This document shows positions 43,749-52,824 of a stretch of 64,000 nucleotides of DNA, piece by piece (the first letter of the stretch is position 1; each line of letters starts with the position of its first letter). Made by a program: the position numbers and the translations under genes. The DNA lies in contig NZ_JAALCR010000003.1 in assembly GCF_011065895.1 (NCBI RefSeq), positions 1 through 64,000 of the forward strand, in the 5' to 3' direction. This stretch comes from Paludisphaera rhizosphaerae. Lineage in GTDB: Bacteria; Planctomycetota; Planctomycetia; Isosphaerales; Isosphaeraceae. The notes beneath the pieces are model-generated. The model was not told where the DNA came from and did not search any database. It saw only the letters and a list, made by a program, of their open reading frames with translations.

Positions 43749-44665
43749 GCGCGACTCGGCCGACGCTCGCGCAACTGCGAGCCGTCGTGCAGAAGAAGCG
43801 GCATCGAGAGATCGGCAACTGGTTGGCCCGGCGAGTCGCCAGACCTTCAGCGGTTTACGGAACCTGGGCGGCGGTCCGATTGGGCGCGACCGCCCACCAG
43901 ATCACAACGGCCGCCCTGCTCGCCGGCCTGGCTGGCGCGGCGGCGATCGCCACGGGTGAACGATCGGGCTTCATCGCCGGCGTTGGGCTCTTGTGGCTGG
44001 CCTTCTGGCTCGACCACATCGACGGTCAGGTTGCACGGTGGCGAGGGACGGCGAGTCTCGACGGCGTCTACTTCGACTACCTCATGCACCACGCCCAGAA
44101 CATGGGGGTTGGATTCGCCCTCGGTTTCGGCCTGGCGATGAGGACGGGACATGTCGAGTGGACGGCGGCCGGCTTCGCGATTGCGGTCGGTTGGGCTCTC
44201 CTGAGTCTGCACAACGACTGCCGATACAAGGCGTTCATTCAAAGGCTCAAGAGCACCGCCGAGAGCTACCGCGTCCACGGAGGAGCCGGCGGTCGGCCGA
44301 CGCCCCCGCCAGGATGGCCTCGGCGCGGGTTGGGCGTCCTGACCTATCCGGCCTACAAGGCGTGCGAGCCTCACGTCGTCCTGATCGGCCTGACGACCCT
44401 GGCGTGTCTGGCCGCGACGGTCCCGACCGTATGGGAGACCTGCTGGAAATTCGCGGCCGGCGGGATGGCGATCCTCGCGCCGTTGCTGGCCGCCGCGCGA
44501 ATCCGCCGATCCATCCTCAAGGGTGCGGCGGAAGCTGAATTCCGAGCGTGGTTCCAACCGTACGATCCGTCGACGAGCGTGGTTTCCGCTCACCGCCCCC
44601 TGGACGCGGCGGACGCGGAGGTTGTATCAACGGATGCGGTGAAACTCGATTCCGAGGCGGCGTGA
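43745..44665 (+). CDS. CDP-alcohol phosphotransferase-like membrane protein with altered active site
   Basis: This 306-residue protein is built of membrane helices. It carries the CDP-alcohol phosphotransferase motif D-x2-DG-x2-AR-x8-G-x3-D-x3-D: Asp90, Asp93, Gly94, Ala97-Arg98, Gly107 and Asp111 are present. The fourth Asp, the presumed catalytic base, is His115. The family transfers a phospho-alcohol from CDP to a second alcohol, making phospholipids. The altered residue leaves activity open. Its start overlaps the preceding stop (ATGA), so it is co-translated with the GT-C-type gene and probably serves the same glycolipid or polymer pathway. Confidence 0.8.
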   Translation: MSATRPTLAQLRAVVQKKRHREIGNWLARRVARPSAVYGTWAAVRLGATAHQITTAALLAGLAGAAAIATGERSGFIAGVGLLWLAFWLDHIDGQVARWRGTASLDGVYFDYLMHHAQNMGVGFALGFGLAMRTGHVEWTAAGFAIAVGWALLSLHNDCRYKAFIQRLKSTAESYRVHGGAGGRPTPPPGWPRRGLGVLTYPAYKACEPHVVLIGLTTLACLAATVPTVWETCWKFAAGGMAILAPLLAAARIRRSILKGAAEAEFRAWFQPYDPSTSVVSAHRPLDAADAEVVSTDAVKLDSEAA

Positions 44666-44705
44666 GGGTCGCGCCGCCGCTCCTGAGGCCTCCTGGGCCG
44701 CCGAC

Positions 44706-45812
44706 ATGACCGACGATCTCCTTGATGCGCAAGCCCACCTGCCGGAACTCCCCAGGCGTCGGGACTGGGGGATCGGCGTGGTCGGCGCGGGCTTCATCGT
44801 TCGGGACTGTCACCTCCCCGCCTATCGGGACGCCGGCTTCCCCGCCTCGGCCATCACCTCGCGGACCGAGGCGACGGCCCGAGAAGTCGCCGAACTGCGA
44901 GGCGTCCCGCGCGTTTATTCGACGCTCGATTCGATGCTCGACGACCCGGACGTCGAGGTCGTCGACGTGGCGGTCCCGCCTGCCGAGCAGCCTGCGGTCA
45001 TTCGTCGAATTCTCGCCCACACACACAGGGTCAAAGGAATCCTGGCCCAGAAGCCACTGGCCCTGTCGATGGCCGAGGCTCGCGGACTGGTCGACGATTG
45101 CGAGCGGGCGGGCGTCGCTCTCCAGGTCAACCAGAACATGCGGTTCGATCACTCCGTCCGCGCTCTCAAGCGGATGCTCGACCTTGGCGCGTTAGGTGAT
45201 CCGGTGCTCGCGACGATCGAATTGCGGGCGATTCCACACTGGATGCCCTGGGCGAGAGACGGCCGTTCGCTCTCCACGTTCATCATGAGCATCCACCATC
45301 TCGACACGATGCGGTACTGGTTGGGAGACCCTGAACGCGTCCTGGCGAGCACTCGACCCGACCCGCGGACGAAGTTCTCGCACGTCGATGGGATCAACCT
45401 GGTGATTCTGGAGTACGCGAACGGCGCGCGGGCGTCGTGCTGGGACGACGTCTGGGCGGGCCCGGCGCGCGAGGGCTCGGCGGCGGATCTCGGCGTGCGA
45501 TGGCGGTTCGAGGGGACCGAGGGTCTGGCTCAGGGGACGATCGGCTGGCCCTCATGGCCTCGGCATCGCCCAAGCACGATCGAGTACTCGACGGTTCGCG
45601 ACGGCGGAGCCTGGCATCGGCCGCGGTGGCCGCAGGCGTGGTTCCCCGACGCCTTCTCCGGAACGATGGCGGGCTTGCTGAGAGCCCTGGAGAGCAGGAG
45701 CGAGCCCGACATTTCGGGTCGCGACAATCTCCGGACGATCGCGTTGTGCGAGGCCGTGTTCACAGCGGCGACCGAGCATCGCGTGGTATCGTTCGGAGAC
45801 CCAAGCGGGTAA
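44706..45812 (+). CDS. Gfo/Idh/MocA-family NAD(P)-dependent oxidoreductase
   Basis: This 368-residue protein has an N-terminal NAD(P)-binding fold, GIGVVGAGFIVRDCHLPAYRDAGF (GxGxxG at about residues 24-30). VVDVAVPPAEQ and LAQKPLALSMAEARGLV (the EKP-type motif with Gln in place of Glu) follow. Its C-terminal sheet domain has MSIHHLDTMRYWLGDP, with the His-x3-Asp seen in sugar dehydrogenases of this family. The substrate is probably a sugar or cyclitol. It lies 40 bp after the CDP-alcohol phosphotransferase gene, so it may supply the head group; that is an inference. Confidence 0.85.
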   Translation: MTDDLLDAQAHLPELPRRRDWGIGVVGAGFIVRDCHLPAYRDAGFPASAITSRTEATAREVAELRGVPRVYSTLDSMLDDPDVEVVDVAVPPAEQPAVIRRILAHTHRVKGILAQKPLALSMAEARGLVDDCERAGVALQVNQNMRFDHSVRALKRMLDLGALGDPVLATIELRAIPHWMPWARDGRSLSTFIMSIHHLDTMRYWLGDPERVLASTRPDPRTKFSHVDGINLVILEYANGARASCWDDVWAGPAREGSAADLGVRWRFEGTEGLAQGTIGWPSWPRHRPSTIEYSTVRDGGAWHRPRWPQAWFPDAFSGTMAGLLRALESRSEPDISGRDNLRTIALCEAVFTAATEHRVVSFGDPSG

Positions 45813-45877
45813 GATGAGGCTGATTCGTTCGTAGGGTCCCGGGCCATTGTCGCACGTCTCCCGGGGATTCGCTGGAG

Positions 45878-47470
45878 ATGGAGAGGCTGATCTCGGTGGA
45901 TCGATTGGACGGGCGAGACGTTCTTCTCGCGGCACTGCCGCTGGAAGTCGAGTGGTCCCTGCTCGCCATCGCGGCCCTCGCCGCGCTGGGCGCCCTCGCT
46001 TATGCGCTTTGGCTTAGGGGAAAAGTGCAGGCGCACGCGGCGCTCGCCCTGGATTCGACCCGTCGTCACGAAGAGGCGGAGCGTAAGATCGAGGAGCAGG
46101 CGGCCGTCTACCGCTCCCTCGTCGAGACGCTCCCGCAATCGTTTCTCCGCAAGGATCTCGACGGCCGGTTCACCTTTGCGAATCAACGGTTCTGCAACGA
46201 GCTGGGCCGTCGTCGCGAGGAGATCGTCGGCAAGACGGACTTCGACTTCTTCCCGGAGGAGCTGGCTGCAAAGTACCGGGCCGACGACAAACTCGTGCTG
46301 GAGACGGGCCGCGTCCTCGACGTCGTCGAGCAGCATGTGACGCCCCGAGGCGACACGCTCCACGTCCAGGTGATGAAGACCCCGCTGTACTCCGCCGACG
46401 GAGCCGCAATCGGCACCCAGGCCATCTTCTGGGACGTCACAGCGCGAATCCGCGCCGAGGAACAGCTCCGCGAAAAGAACGTGAAGCTGGAAAACCTGGC
46501 CCGCTCCGAGCACCAGGCGCATGAAGCCCTCAAACAGGCTCAGAGCCTGCTCGTCCAGAACGAGAAGCTCGCCAGCCTGGGGCAGCTCGTTGCGGGCGTC
46601 GCGCATGAGATCAACAACCCTCTGGCCTTCGTCAGCAACAACGTCGCCGTCCTGGAACGCGACCTTCGCGACCTTCTCCGGCTGGTCGACATCCTCAGCC
46701 ACGACGGGGCCGCAATCGAGCGGCTCACCCCCGAACTGGCCGCCGAGGTCGAGGCGATCACCGAACGCATCGACCTGCGATACTGCCTCGAACACTTCCC
46801 CCGTTTGATCGAACGAACGCGAGAGGGTCTCAGACGGATCGAGCGGATCGTGAAGGAGCTGCGGCTGTTCGCCCGGGTTGACGAGGGGGAATGGAACGAG
46901 GTCGACCTGAACCCGGGGATCGAATCGTCGATCAACATGGTCAAGGGCTACGCCAGGAAGAAGGGCGTGCAGATCGTGATGGACCTGGGGGCGTTGCCGG
47001 CCGTCCGTTGCCGGGCGGCTCGAATCCATCAGGTGATCCTCAACCTGCTGACCAACGCGATCGACGCCTGCGGCGAGAACGGTCAGGTCACCGTGAGAAC
47101 CGAGACCGAGGCCGACGCCTCCGGCGTGCGAGTGGACATCGACGACAACGGCTGCGGCGTCCCCCAGGCGATCCGCGACCGGATCTTCGACCCCTTCTTC
47201 ACGACGAAGCCTCTGGGCCAGGGGACCGGGTTGGGGCTTTCGATCAGCTATGGGATCGTCCAGGAACATGACGGCCGGATCGAGGTCCAATCGACGGTTG
47301 GATACGGTTCGTGCTTCACGATCCATCTCCCCATCGACCCATCGAAACGTCCCCATGCCACGACCTCAGATCAGTCGTCGAACGACTCGGGACGACGCCC
47401 CGTGATCGAGGAGCGCGTCCCCCAGACCGCCGCGGCCGACGCCACGCTTCCCGGAGGGTCGGACGCTTGA
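45878..47470 (+). CDS. PAS-domain sensor histidine kinase
   Basis: This is a 530-residue protein. One membrane helix (WSLLAIAALAALGALAYALWL, residues 26-46) is followed by a coiled coil and a PAS domain (about residues 75-190: SLVETLPQSFLRKDLDGRFTFANQRFC). A HisKA domain with the phospho-acceptor His243 in VAGVAHEINNPLAFV comes next. The HATPase domain has NLLTNAIDACGENG (N box), DDNGCGVP (G1), FDPFFTTKPLGQGTGLGL (F and G2 boxes). The dimerisation region between H box and ATPase is long. It senses a signal at the membrane and phosphorylates a response regulator, but none is encoded here, so it is an orphan kinase. Confidence 0.92.
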   Translation: MERLISVDRLDGRDVLLAALPLEVEWSLLAIAALAALGALAYALWLRGKVQAHAALALDSTRRHEEAERKIEEQAAVYRSLVETLPQSFLRKDLDGRFTFANQRFCNELGRRREEIVGKTDFDFFPEELAAKYRADDKLVLETGRVLDVVEQHVTPRGDTLHVQVMKTPLYSADGAAIGTQAIFWDVTARIRAEEQLREKNVKLENLARSEHQAHEALKQAQSLLVQNEKLASLGQLVAGVAHEINNPLAFVSNNVAVLERDLRDLLRLVDILSHDGAAIERLTPELAAEVEAITERIDLRYCLEHFPRLIERTREGLRRIERIVKELRLFARVDEGEWNEVDLNPGIESSINMVKGYARKKGVQIVMDLGALPAVRCRAARIHQVILNLLTNAIDACGENGQVTVRTETEADASGVRVDIDDNGCGVPQAIRDRIFDPFFTTKPLGQGTGLGLSISYGIVQEHDGRIEVQSTVGYGSCFTIHLPIDPSKRPHATTSDQSSNDSGRRPVIEERVPQTAAADATLPGGSDA

Positions 47471-47504
47471 ACGTCGGGCTGATCGACGCCGCGTGGAGCC
47501 GGCC

Positions 47505-49163
47505 GTGAGGGATTGGGCGAGATTGCCTCTGAACATTCTCGTCTCTACTGGGCTTGCGCTCCTGGTGGCCTGGCCGACGGCCGCGACGGTGCTGGAAGCG
47601 CTCCGGCCGACGTCGATCGAAACAGCCGGGGGCGGCCTCGCGCTCGACCCGGCGGCGACCGCGGCCGTCGTCGAGGATTCAGGGGGACTGGCGCGGCCGG
47701 CCCGACTGGCGCTGGAGACCCTGATCGTGGTCGCCGGCGCCGAGGCGATCGCCTTGCCGCTAGGCGTGGCGTTGGCGTTACTCCTCTTTCGCACCGACGC
47801 CTGGGGACGACGCCCACTGCTGGCAGCGCTCGGGCTGGCTCTCTTCGTTCCCCTTCCCTTGCATGCGACGGCCTGGTTGGGAGCCTTCGGCGACGCGGGG
47901 AGGATGCAGGCGTTCGGCGTGCGGCCGATCCTCGTCGGTCGACTCGGCGTGATCGTGGTGACGGCGATGGCCGCCCTCCCCTGGGTCGTCCTGCTCTCAG
48001 GGGTCGGCATGCGGCTGGTCGAACCGGAGTTAGAGGAATCCGCCCTGCTCGACATGTCCGCGCCTAGGGTCATGACCAAGGTCACCCTACGGCGCAGCCT
48101 GGGAGCGATCGCCGCCGCGGCCCTGGCGGTGGCCGTGCTTGCGGCGGGCGACATGACGGTGACCGACCTGCTGCAGGTCCGGACCTACGCCGAGGAGGCT
48201 TACGTCCAGTTCTCCCTCGGGCACGGTCCAGCCGGCGCGGCGAGCGTGGCGTTACCTCCGCTACTGGCTATCGGCGCGGGGGTCTTCTGCATCGCGCGAC
48301 GCCTGGGACAGGACTCGCCGACAAGACTCGCGACGGCGTTCAGTCGGTCGAGAACCTGGCGCCTCGGCGTGTGGCGCGTTCCGCTCGGGCTCCTCGTCGT
48401 AACGGTGGCTGGTGGACTTGTCGCGACTCCGCTCGCCAGCCTCGTCTGGCGAGCGGGGCGAGTCGGCGGCCGGGCGCAGATGGGCGCCCCGCCCTCGTGG
48501 TCGTTCGCGGGGCTTACCGGAACGCTCGCCACCGCCGCCGAGGAATGCCGAACTCCGCTGCTCACCAGCGCGATCCTGGCCGCCGTCGCCGCCGCACTCA
48601 CCACGACACTCGCCTGGGGGCTTTGCTGGCTTTGTCGGGATTCACGGATCTGGCGAGGGATTGCGCTGATCGACGTCGCGCTGACGCTCGCCGCGCCGGG
48701 GCCGGTGACAGGTATGGCTCTGTTGCTGGCATATCGAATGATCGATTGGATCTACGACGCGCCGGCGATCGTCGTTCTGGCGATGGCCGCGCGAACGCTT
48801 CCGTATGCGGTTCTGATTCTCTGGCCGGCGATCCGGGGGCTGCCGGAGGAGACGCTCGACGCCGCGGCCGTCGACGGCTGGGGGCCGGCGTCTCGGATCA
48901 TGCGGGTGGCCTTGCCGCTCTCGCGACGTGCGACGCTGGCGGCCTGGGCGTCGGCCTTTGTGCTAGGGCTGGGTGAGCTGCCGGCGACAAACCTGCTGGT
49001 CCCGCCGGGCGTCGAAACGATCAGCCAGCTCATCTGGAGCTTGTTGCACACCGGCGTCGAAAGCCACCTGGCGGGCGTTGCGCTGACGACCCTGGCCGCG
49101 ATCGCCGCCGCGGGATGTCTGGCGGCGGCGCTGCTGCGGAAAACCGTGTCGTCCAACGCCTGA
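47505..49163 (+). CDS. ABC transporter permease of the iron(III)/ThiP/FbpB type
   Basis: This is a roughly 552-residue protein made of two fused permease halves, each with about six helices and an EAA-type loop. The first half has EESALLDMSAPRVMTKVTLRRSLG; the second has EETLDAAAVDGWGPASRIMRVALPLS. Double-length permeases of this type import Fe3+, thiamine or 2-aminoethylphosphonate with a periplasmic binding protein and an ATPase. Neither partner is encoded nearby. The GTG at 47505 has GGAG 6 nt upstream; a GTG at 47493 is equally open. The substrate is not determined. Confidence 0.82.
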   Translation: MRDWARLPLNILVSTGLALLVAWPTAATVLEALRPTSIETAGGGLALDPAATAAVVEDSGGLARPARLALETLIVVAGAEAIALPLGVALALLLFRTDAWGRRPLLAALGLALFVPLPLHATAWLGAFGDAGRMQAFGVRPILVGRLGVIVVTAMAALPWVVLLSGVGMRLVEPELEESALLDMSAPRVMTKVTLRRSLGAIAAAALAVAVLAAGDMTVTDLLQVRTYAEEAYVQFSLGHGPAGAASVALPPLLAIGAGVFCIARRLGQDSPTRLATAFSRSRTWRLGVWRVPLGLLVVTVAGGLVATPLASLVWRAGRVGGRAQMGAPPSWSFAGLTGTLATAAEECRTPLLTSAILAAVAAALTTTLAWGLCWLCRDSRIWRGIALIDVALTLAAPGPVTGMALLLAYRMIDWIYDAPAIVVLAMAARTLPYAVLILWPAIRGLPEETLDAAAVDGWGPASRIMRVALPLSRRATLAAWASAFVLGLGELPATNLLVPPGVETISQLIWSLLHTGVESHLAGVALTTLAAIAAAGCLAAALLRKTVSSNA

Positions 49164-49217
49164 CGAGTGTACGATGAACGGCCGCGACGGACTCGACCCA
49201 CCCCCGGAGAGTCGACG

Positions 49218-51011
49218 ATGGCGATGCAGGACGCGCTAGGCCCGGTCTTCGCCTACGAGTGGATCCGCATATCCCGCCGATGGCAGCTCTACGCCATCCG
49301 CTCCGCCTTCGTGGCGACGATCCTGGGGGCGCTCCTGGTTGTCTGGGCAACCTGTCCCTGGAACCTTGATGAGGCAGACCTTCAACGCCTTGCCCTCTTC
49401 GGGGGGAGCGTCAACTGGGCAGTCGCCTTCACACAACTCATGTCGATTCTCCTCGCCGCCCCGGCCGCGACCGCCGGAGCCGTCTGCCTCGACAAATCGC
49501 GCGGGACGCTCCTCCACGTGATGGCGACCGATCTGACCGACGCGGAGATCGTCCTCGGCAAGCTGGCCGCGGCACTAGCGCCCGTCCTGGGCCTCGTCTT
49601 CTGCATGCTGCCGGTGATGATGCTCACGTCGCTGCTGGGGGGCGTCGATCCCGTGACGCTCCTAGGCACGTTCGGGGTCTCCATTGGGACGGCCGTCCTG
49701 GGTTGCACGATCGCGTTCGCTCTCTCGGTCTGGGGCCGAAAGACGCACGAGGTGCTGAGCGCGACGTACTTGATCCTGATCTTCTGGATCGCCGGTCTCC
49801 CGACAGCCGGGACGATCGCCCGACGCATGGGATTCTCGCCGTTTGGGCTCTTCGTGACGGCCCTCGACGACGCCGAGGCGATGAATCCCTTCGAGCTGCT
49901 CACCCCCACGTACAACGATCCCGCGTCCTGGCACCTGATGCGAGTCGCCCTCTTTCTCGGCGGCTGCCTGGTCGTCTCGACGTTGCTGGTCTGGGCGACG
50001 ATCCGACGCATCCGGCCGGTGACGCTCCATCAGCGCGTTGAGAGCGATGACTCGCCGAAGTCCAAGTGGCGGCTCCTCGCCCACCTCCGCCTCCCAACGC
50101 TTCTCCCCTCGCCATCGCTCGACGGCAACCCCGTTCTGTGGCGGGAGTGGAGCCGAACTCGGCCCTCGCGTTGGGCGCGAGTCATCTGGTTCACCTACTT
50201 CGCAACCGCCCTGCTCCTTACCTCGACGGCCTTGACCGACGTCCTGAGCGGCGGCATGAGCGAGTCGACGGCGGTCGTCAACATGTTCCTCGTCTCGGTG
50301 GGGCTCTTGCTCCTCACCGTGAGGTCGGCCACCTCGCTTTCGGAGGAGCGGACCCGAGGGAGCCTGGACGTGCTCATGTCCACACCGATGAGCACCCGGT
50401 CGATCCTGATCGGGAAGTGGTGGGGGACGTTCCGACTCGTCCCCTACCTGGCCATCCTGCCGATGCTGGTCGGCGCGGCCCCGTGCCTGCTCAGCGGGAT
50501 GTGGGGAAGCCTGGTCCTGTTCGTCGCGCTCATCCTCGGTTATGGGGCGGCCGTCACGAGCACGGGCCTGGCCGTATCGATCTGGGTCGTTCGACAGAGT
50601 CGAGTCCTCGCGCTCACGGTCGGCCTCTATCTGGCGGCCTGCATCCTCTGGGTCGTCCTCGCGGCGACCACGTTTCCGATGTCGAACATCGGGCCGTTCG
50701 TCTTAATCGGCTCGCCCTTGTACGGCCCGGCCATGACCACGCTGGGCTTCCTGGATAGCCGACCATTCGGGCCGAACGACCTGAAGGATGGATTGTTCAT
50801 CTGGCTGTTGTGCTGGAACGTCTATTACTGGCTCCTGGCGGGGATACTATTCATCGTCTCCTGTTCGACGTTTGACCGATGCCTGGGACGCGCGACCGAC
50901 TACGGCCCAGACGATCCGGCTGACCGAGGTCTTCGCAACCTCCTGCCGACGTTTCGTCGACAAGCTCCCGAGGAATCCCTGGCGTCGCGTGGGGCGTCCG
51001 AACCGGCGTAA
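49218..51011 (+). CDS. ABC-2-type transporter permease (first of tandem pair)
   Basis: This 597-residue protein starts with GPVFAYEWIRISRRWQLYAIRS followed by about twelve membrane helices in two halves. DKSRGTLLHVMATDLTDAEIVLGKLAAAL and LSEERTRGSLDVLMSTPMSTRSILIGKWWG are the coupling helices seen in ABC-2/NosY-type permeases, one per half. Such proteins export drugs, polymers or membrane components with a separate ATPase. The ATG at 49218 has GGAGAG upstream; a GTG at 49167 would extend it by 17 residues. A close paralog follows 3 bp downstream. No ATPase gene is present. Confidence 0.82.
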   Translation: MAMQDALGPVFAYEWIRISRRWQLYAIRSAFVATILGALLVVWATCPWNLDEADLQRLALFGGSVNWAVAFTQLMSILLAAPAATAGAVCLDKSRGTLLHVMATDLTDAEIVLGKLAAALAPVLGLVFCMLPVMMLTSLLGGVDPVTLLGTFGVSIGTAVLGCTIAFALSVWGRKTHEVLSATYLILIFWIAGLPTAGTIARRMGFSPFGLFVTALDDAEAMNPFELLTPTYNDPASWHLMRVALFLGGCLVVSTLLVWATIRRIRPVTLHQRVESDDSPKSKWRLLAHLRLPTLLPSPSLDGNPVLWREWSRTRPSRWARVIWFTYFATALLLTSTALTDVLSGGMSESTAVVNMFLVSVGLLLLTVRSATSLSEERTRGSLDVLMSTPMSTRSILIGKWWGTFRLVPYLAILPMLVGAAPCLLSGMWGSLVLFVALILGYGAAVTSTGLAVSIWVVRQSRVLALTVGLYLAACILWVVLAATTFPMSNIGPFVLIGSPLYGPAMTTLGFLDSRPFGPNDLKDGLFIWLLCWNVYYWLLAGILFIVSCSTFDRCLGRATDYGPDDPADRGLRNLLPTFRRQAPEESLASRGASEPA

Positions 51012-51014
51012 GTC

Positions 51015-52817
51015 ATGAGGCCCTCGATGTCGAGTCCGCGGTTCGGGTTGGGTCCGGTGTTCGCCTATGAGTGGCTTCGGATCTCACGTCGATGGCAGCT
51101 CTACGCGGTCCGGTCCTTCTTCGTCGGCTTGCTGTTGCTGGGGCTCATGTTCACGTGGGGCACGTGGGGCGACCGTCCCGACGGCATGCAGACGGAGGAA
51201 CTGGCCCGCCTCGGCCAGACGATCTACTCCACGATCGTCACCATCGAGCTGACTCTGATCCTGCTCGCCGCCCCAGCCGCGACGGCCGGCGCCGTCTGCG
51301 TGGATAAGGCTCGGGGCTCGCTCTTGCAGGTCATGGCGACCGACCTGTCCGACTCGGAGCTCGTTCTGGGGAAGCTCGCCGCCGCGCTGACGCCGGTGAT
51401 CGGCCTCGTGTGCTGCACCCTGCCGGTGCTGATGCTCTCCTCGCTGCTGGGGGGGATCGACCCCATGTTGCTGCTGGGGTCGTTTTTGACGACCCTGACG
51501 ACCGCCGTGCTCGTCTGCACCCTGGCCTTCACCCTTTCCGTCTGGGGGAAGAAGGCTCATGAGGTGCTCGGGGCGACCTACATGATCGTCCTGGCGTGGC
51601 TGGCCCTGATCCCCTTCACCGTCAACATGCTCATGGTGATGGCGGGACTTGGCGCCGTGGGGTTCTCGCGGTTCGGCCGGCTGATCCAGGCGACCAACCC
51701 CTACGCCCTGCTCTATCCGTCATTCAACGGGTCGATGGTCGACCACCTGCATCGGGTCTTGATCTACTGCGGAGGCGGCCTGGGCCTCTCGGCGGCGATG
51801 ATCGGGCTCTGCATCGCGACGATCCGTCGGGTCACGGTCCGCCAGCGATCCGAAGGGGGCGGAGGTCGAACCAGCCGCCGAACCTGGCGGCTCCCATCGA
51901 TCCTGCCAACCCTTTCCCTCGACGCCAACCCGGTCCTCTGGCGCGAATGGACCCGCAACCGACCGTCGCGCTGGGGGCGGTTCGTGTCAGCCTGTTACCT
52001 GGGCTTCGCACTCTTCCTGACGGGGACGACCGTCATCGAGATCCTCGGGAACGGCGGCCCCGCGGAATCAGGGATCATGGCGAGCGTCTACACAGTGGGC
52101 GTCGGCCTGTTGCTGATGAGCGTCCGGTCGTCGACGTCGCTCTCGGAGGAGCGGATCCGGGGAAGCCTGGACCTGCTGACCTCCACGCCGTTGACCACCA
52201 CGGAGATCCTGGCCGGAAAGTGGTGGGGGACCTTCCGAATGGTCGCTCCGATGGCCCTCCTGACCGGGCTCCTCGCCGCGCTGGCGTGTGGGCCCTCGGG
52301 CTGGTGGACGGGGCTGCTGCTCTATCTGGGGCTCATCCTCGCCTATGCCGGGGTCACGACGAGTCTCGGGCTGGCGATCGCCGTCTGGGTGCCGCAGCAG
52401 GGGCGGGCTGTTGGGTTGTGCGTCGGCCTGTACGTGGCCGCGTGCGTCGGCTGGCCGCTCCTCTCCTTGATGATGGCGCTGTCGGGAGGGCCAGGTCCAA
52501 ATCCAGCGGTCTTCTTCCTCTTCGGCTCGCCGATCGGCGGAACCGTCATGGGGCTGGTTTCCCTGGCGGAGCATCGACCCAGCCTGGATCTTGAGAGACT
52601 TGTGCTTCCCACCTCGATGGTTATATGGACCTGTATCCTGGGCGCCGCAACCCTCGGTCTGTTTCGCCTTGCGTGCGAGTCGTTCGAGGGTCAACTCGGC
52701 CGACGCGCCGGCTGGAACGAGGAATCGGGACCATGGCGGGAGTTCAAGGCGTTGATCCCGCGGTTCGGCCGCCGGCCTTTGGAGAAGCCCAAGCCGGCGA
52801 CGGCCGAAATGGAGTGA
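51015..52817 (+). CDS. ABC-2-type transporter permease (second of tandem pair)
   Basis: This 600-residue paralog of the preceding protein has the same order of blocks. They are GPVFAYEWLRISRRWQLYAVRS, DKARGSLLQVMATDLSDSELVLGKLAAAL, NPVLWREWTRNRPSRWGR and LSEERIRGSLDLLTSTPLTTTEILAGKWWG. About twelve helices are expected. The two genes are separated by only 3 bp and arose by tandem duplication; a heterodimeric permease is the simplest reading. The ATPase must be encoded elsewhere. An internal ATG at 51027 is an alternative start. Confidence 0.82.
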   Translation: MRPSMSSPRFGLGPVFAYEWLRISRRWQLYAVRSFFVGLLLLGLMFTWGTWGDRPDGMQTEELARLGQTIYSTIVTIELTLILLAAPAATAGAVCVDKARGSLLQVMATDLSDSELVLGKLAAALTPVIGLVCCTLPVLMLSSLLGGIDPMLLLGSFLTTLTTAVLVCTLAFTLSVWGKKAHEVLGATYMIVLAWLALIPFTVNMLMVMAGLGAVGFSRFGRLIQATNPYALLYPSFNGSMVDHLHRVLIYCGGGLGLSAAMIGLCIATIRRVTVRQRSEGGGGRTSRRTWRLPSILPTLSLDANPVLWREWTRNRPSRWGRFVSACYLGFALFLTGTTVIEILGNGGPAESGIMASVYTVGVGLLLMSVRSSTSLSEERIRGSLDLLTSTPLTTTEILAGKWWGTFRMVAPMALLTGLLAALACGPSGWWTGLLLYLGLILAYAGVTTSLGLAIAVWVPQQGRAVGLCVGLYVAACVGWPLLSLMMALSGGPGPNPAVFFLFGSPIGGTVMGLVSLAEHRPSLDLERLVLPTSMVIWTCILGAATLGLFRLACESFEGQLGRRAGWNEESGPWREFKALIPRFGRRPLEKPKPATAEME

Positions 52818-52824
52818 GGCCGCA

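Noticed and set aside
45530-47356. 608-codon minus-strand frame over the histidine kinase
   Set aside because: The opposite strand carries intact PAS, HisKA and HATPase boxes.
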